Positions 62,632-64,000 of a stretch of 64,000 nt of DNA are shown in pieces. The notes beneath the pieces were generated by a model, which saw only the letters and a list, made by a program, of their open reading frames with translations, did no database searches and was not told where the DNA came from. Each line of letters opens with the position of its first letter. The first letter of the stretch is position 1. The translations under genes were made by a program, and so were the position numbers. This DNA is from Utricularia gibba (taxonomy: Eukaryota; Streptophyta; Magnoliopsida; Lamiales; Lentibulariaceae): the NCBI GenBank assembly GCA_002189035.1, contig CM007992.1, positions 1,364,001-1,428,000 on the forward strand, given 5' to 3'.

Positions 62632-64000
62632 GTACACGAACCAATCCTGATGTGGGACGGAGCTTCTGATAGCAGCACCAGCCTAGGGTGTGCTCCCTGC
62701 ATAGAAGAAGAGGTAACAAATTCTGATAGTTACATCCACAAACCAGGCTGTCAATCCAGAAATGAGGTGGTTTAACTTGAATGGCAGCCAAAGTCACTGG
62801 AGAAGACTAAAGATTGTCAAGCATCACAAAGTGCTTCAGAGAAGGTAAACACATCTCCACTTGCTTGTGCGAGCTCAGATCTGTGTTTGTAATTCATCAT
62901 TTGTGGCAGATACAACGAAAGCTTGCTCAGAATCGTCAAGCTGCGAAGAAATGCAGGATGAGAAAGAAGGTTCTTCATGTTTTGCTACCTTTCATTTACT
63001 GCAGCTCTGCAACCTGAACTGCTCTTTGGATAGGCGTATGTTCAAGAATTAGAAATGGATTGGCTGAAACTTGCCCAGCTTGAGCTGGAACTGAAAAGAG
63101 TTAGGCAAAATGTAAGGAAAAATGAGCCAGCCATTCATGGCTGTCTGTGATTCGCTCCTGTCCCCAAAAACATTCACTTGATTTAGATGAATCCGCAGGG
63201 TATGACTGTTCCGGTTTCAACTTCAAATACGTGTCTTATGTACAGAACTGTGAGCTCAGGTACGCAGCAACTGCATTCTGCTTTCAATGAGAACGATGCT
63301 GTGACACATCCTCATTCATAGCAGGTGTTTCTGCGTTTGAGATGGCATTTGGACAATGGAAAGATGGGAGAGATCGAGCAGTGTCAGATCTTCGAAACGT
63401 ACTTGAGAGTTCTAGAAGTGAAGCAGAGCTGCACCTTGTGATTGACAGTATGCTGGAACACTACCAACATCTGTTCCAAATGAAAAGAGATGCTGCAAGA
63501 ATCGACGCCTTCTACGTGGTCTCAGGCATGTGGGCGACCTCCGTGGAACGTTTCTTCCTCTGGATTGGAGGCTTCCGGCCATCAGAGCTCCTAAGCGTAT
63601 GTACGAACTTAATACCAGTTTCAGAACTTGTTCCAGAGAGCAGGTAAACAAGGCCATAGTTTCTTCCTGCAGTTTGTGAAGCCACACCTTGAGCCGTTAA
63701 CAGAGCAGCAAACGACGAATGTGAGCAACCTGAAGCGCTCATGTACACAAGCAGAGGACGCTCTGTCACAGGGCGTGGAAAGACTTCAACAGACGATGGT
63801 GGATAGCATTGCATTTCTTGCTGAAGAAGCGGGAAGCTACAGCTCTCAGACAGCTTCAGCTTTGGACAAGATGGAGTCTTTAGAAGGCTTCGTGAACCAG
63901 GTCAGAACAACAACAACTCCCTCTTGCCTTCACTCCTCCTCCAAGCTCTGATTCCCATCCGCATTGCACTCAGGCCGATCATCTACGAGAGCAAACCTTG
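62632..64000 (+). CDS. TGA-type bZIP transcription factor with DOG1 domain (3' partial, in-frame TAA)
   Basis: Nuclear DNA-binding protein of the TGACG-binding group. The first segment, VHEPILMWDGASDSSTSLGC (ATG at 62650), recalls the YEPIHQ..MW N-terminal block of TGA factors. The frame then meets TAA at 62773-62775 before continuing LEWQPKSLEKTKDCQASQSA SEK. Next exons: the basic region IQRKLAQNRQAAKKCRMRKK, the zipper AYVQELEMDWLKLAQLELEL, MNPQGMTVPVSTSN, and the DOG1 domain (VSAFEMAFGQWKDGRDRAVS; DAFYVVSGMWATSVERFFLW; IGGFRPSELL), then FVKPHLEPLTEQQTTNVSNL, QAEDALSQGVERLQQTMVD and ADHLREQTL at the window edge. The basic region is divergent: Cys-Arg where TGA factors usually have Ser-Arg. 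An upstream coding exon is likely, since TAG precedes the splice-like start of VHEP. Confidence 0.8.

Overview
This is nuclear DNA from a flowering plant, almost certainly a eudicot. The genes are intron-rich with GT-AG boundaries, lie on both strands and are separated by very AT-rich DNA. Every recognisable protein is a plant type: GIGANTEA, a membrane-anchored ubiquitin-fold protein, a TGA-type bZIP, an APE1L nuclease and a class-B starch branching enzyme. All identifications come from reading the sequence against remembered family features; no database search was run.

Layout. 1-5902 (-): FANCJ/BRIP1-like DNA helicase, 3' end outside the window. 5.9-8.4 kb: AT-rich spacer. 8.4-11.58 kb (-): truncated, frameshifted Ty1-copia element with a candidate very short 5' LTR. 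11.88-15.08 kb (+): bromodomain protein. 15.54-16.61 kb (-): APE1L. 17.3-24.8 kb: gene desert; most of it (about 18.2-23.3 kb) is an AT-rich tandem repeat of about 110 bp units with a higher-order module repeated four times. 25.42-27.72 kb (+): B2-type cyclin with MSA-like promoter elements. 27.99-32.31 kb (-): class-B starch branching enzyme with two apparent one-base deletions. 33.43-38.59 kb (-): GIGANTEA. 41.36-41.78 kb: 421 bp hAT-type MITE with a perfect 8 bp target-site duplication. 43.03-44.66 kb (-): DUF1475-type membrane protein made of two tandem domain copies. 45.75-48.01 kb (-): SURP+CID (CHERP-like) splicing protein. 49.13-50.62 kb (-): actin capping protein beta. 53.45-54.45 kb (+): MUB. 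54.80-56.77 kb (-): mitochondrial enoyl-CoA hydratase-like protein, divergent from 56.94-58.82 kb (+), a plastid protein of the At4g37920 family. 59.72-60.66 kb (-): acidic-tailed nuclear protein. 62.63-64.0 kb (+): TGA-type bZIP, cut by the window end.

The genes do not form one pathway; this is an ordinary genic stretch mixing DNA repair (FANCJ, APE1L), cell cycle, circadian, starch and cytoskeletal genes. The most notable observations are the higher-order AT-rich satellite, the intact MITE, the MSA cluster before the cyclin, the internally duplicated DUF1475 gene, and several coding exons that need a single inserted base or contain an in-frame TAA. The last group could be recent gene decay or residual assembly indels.
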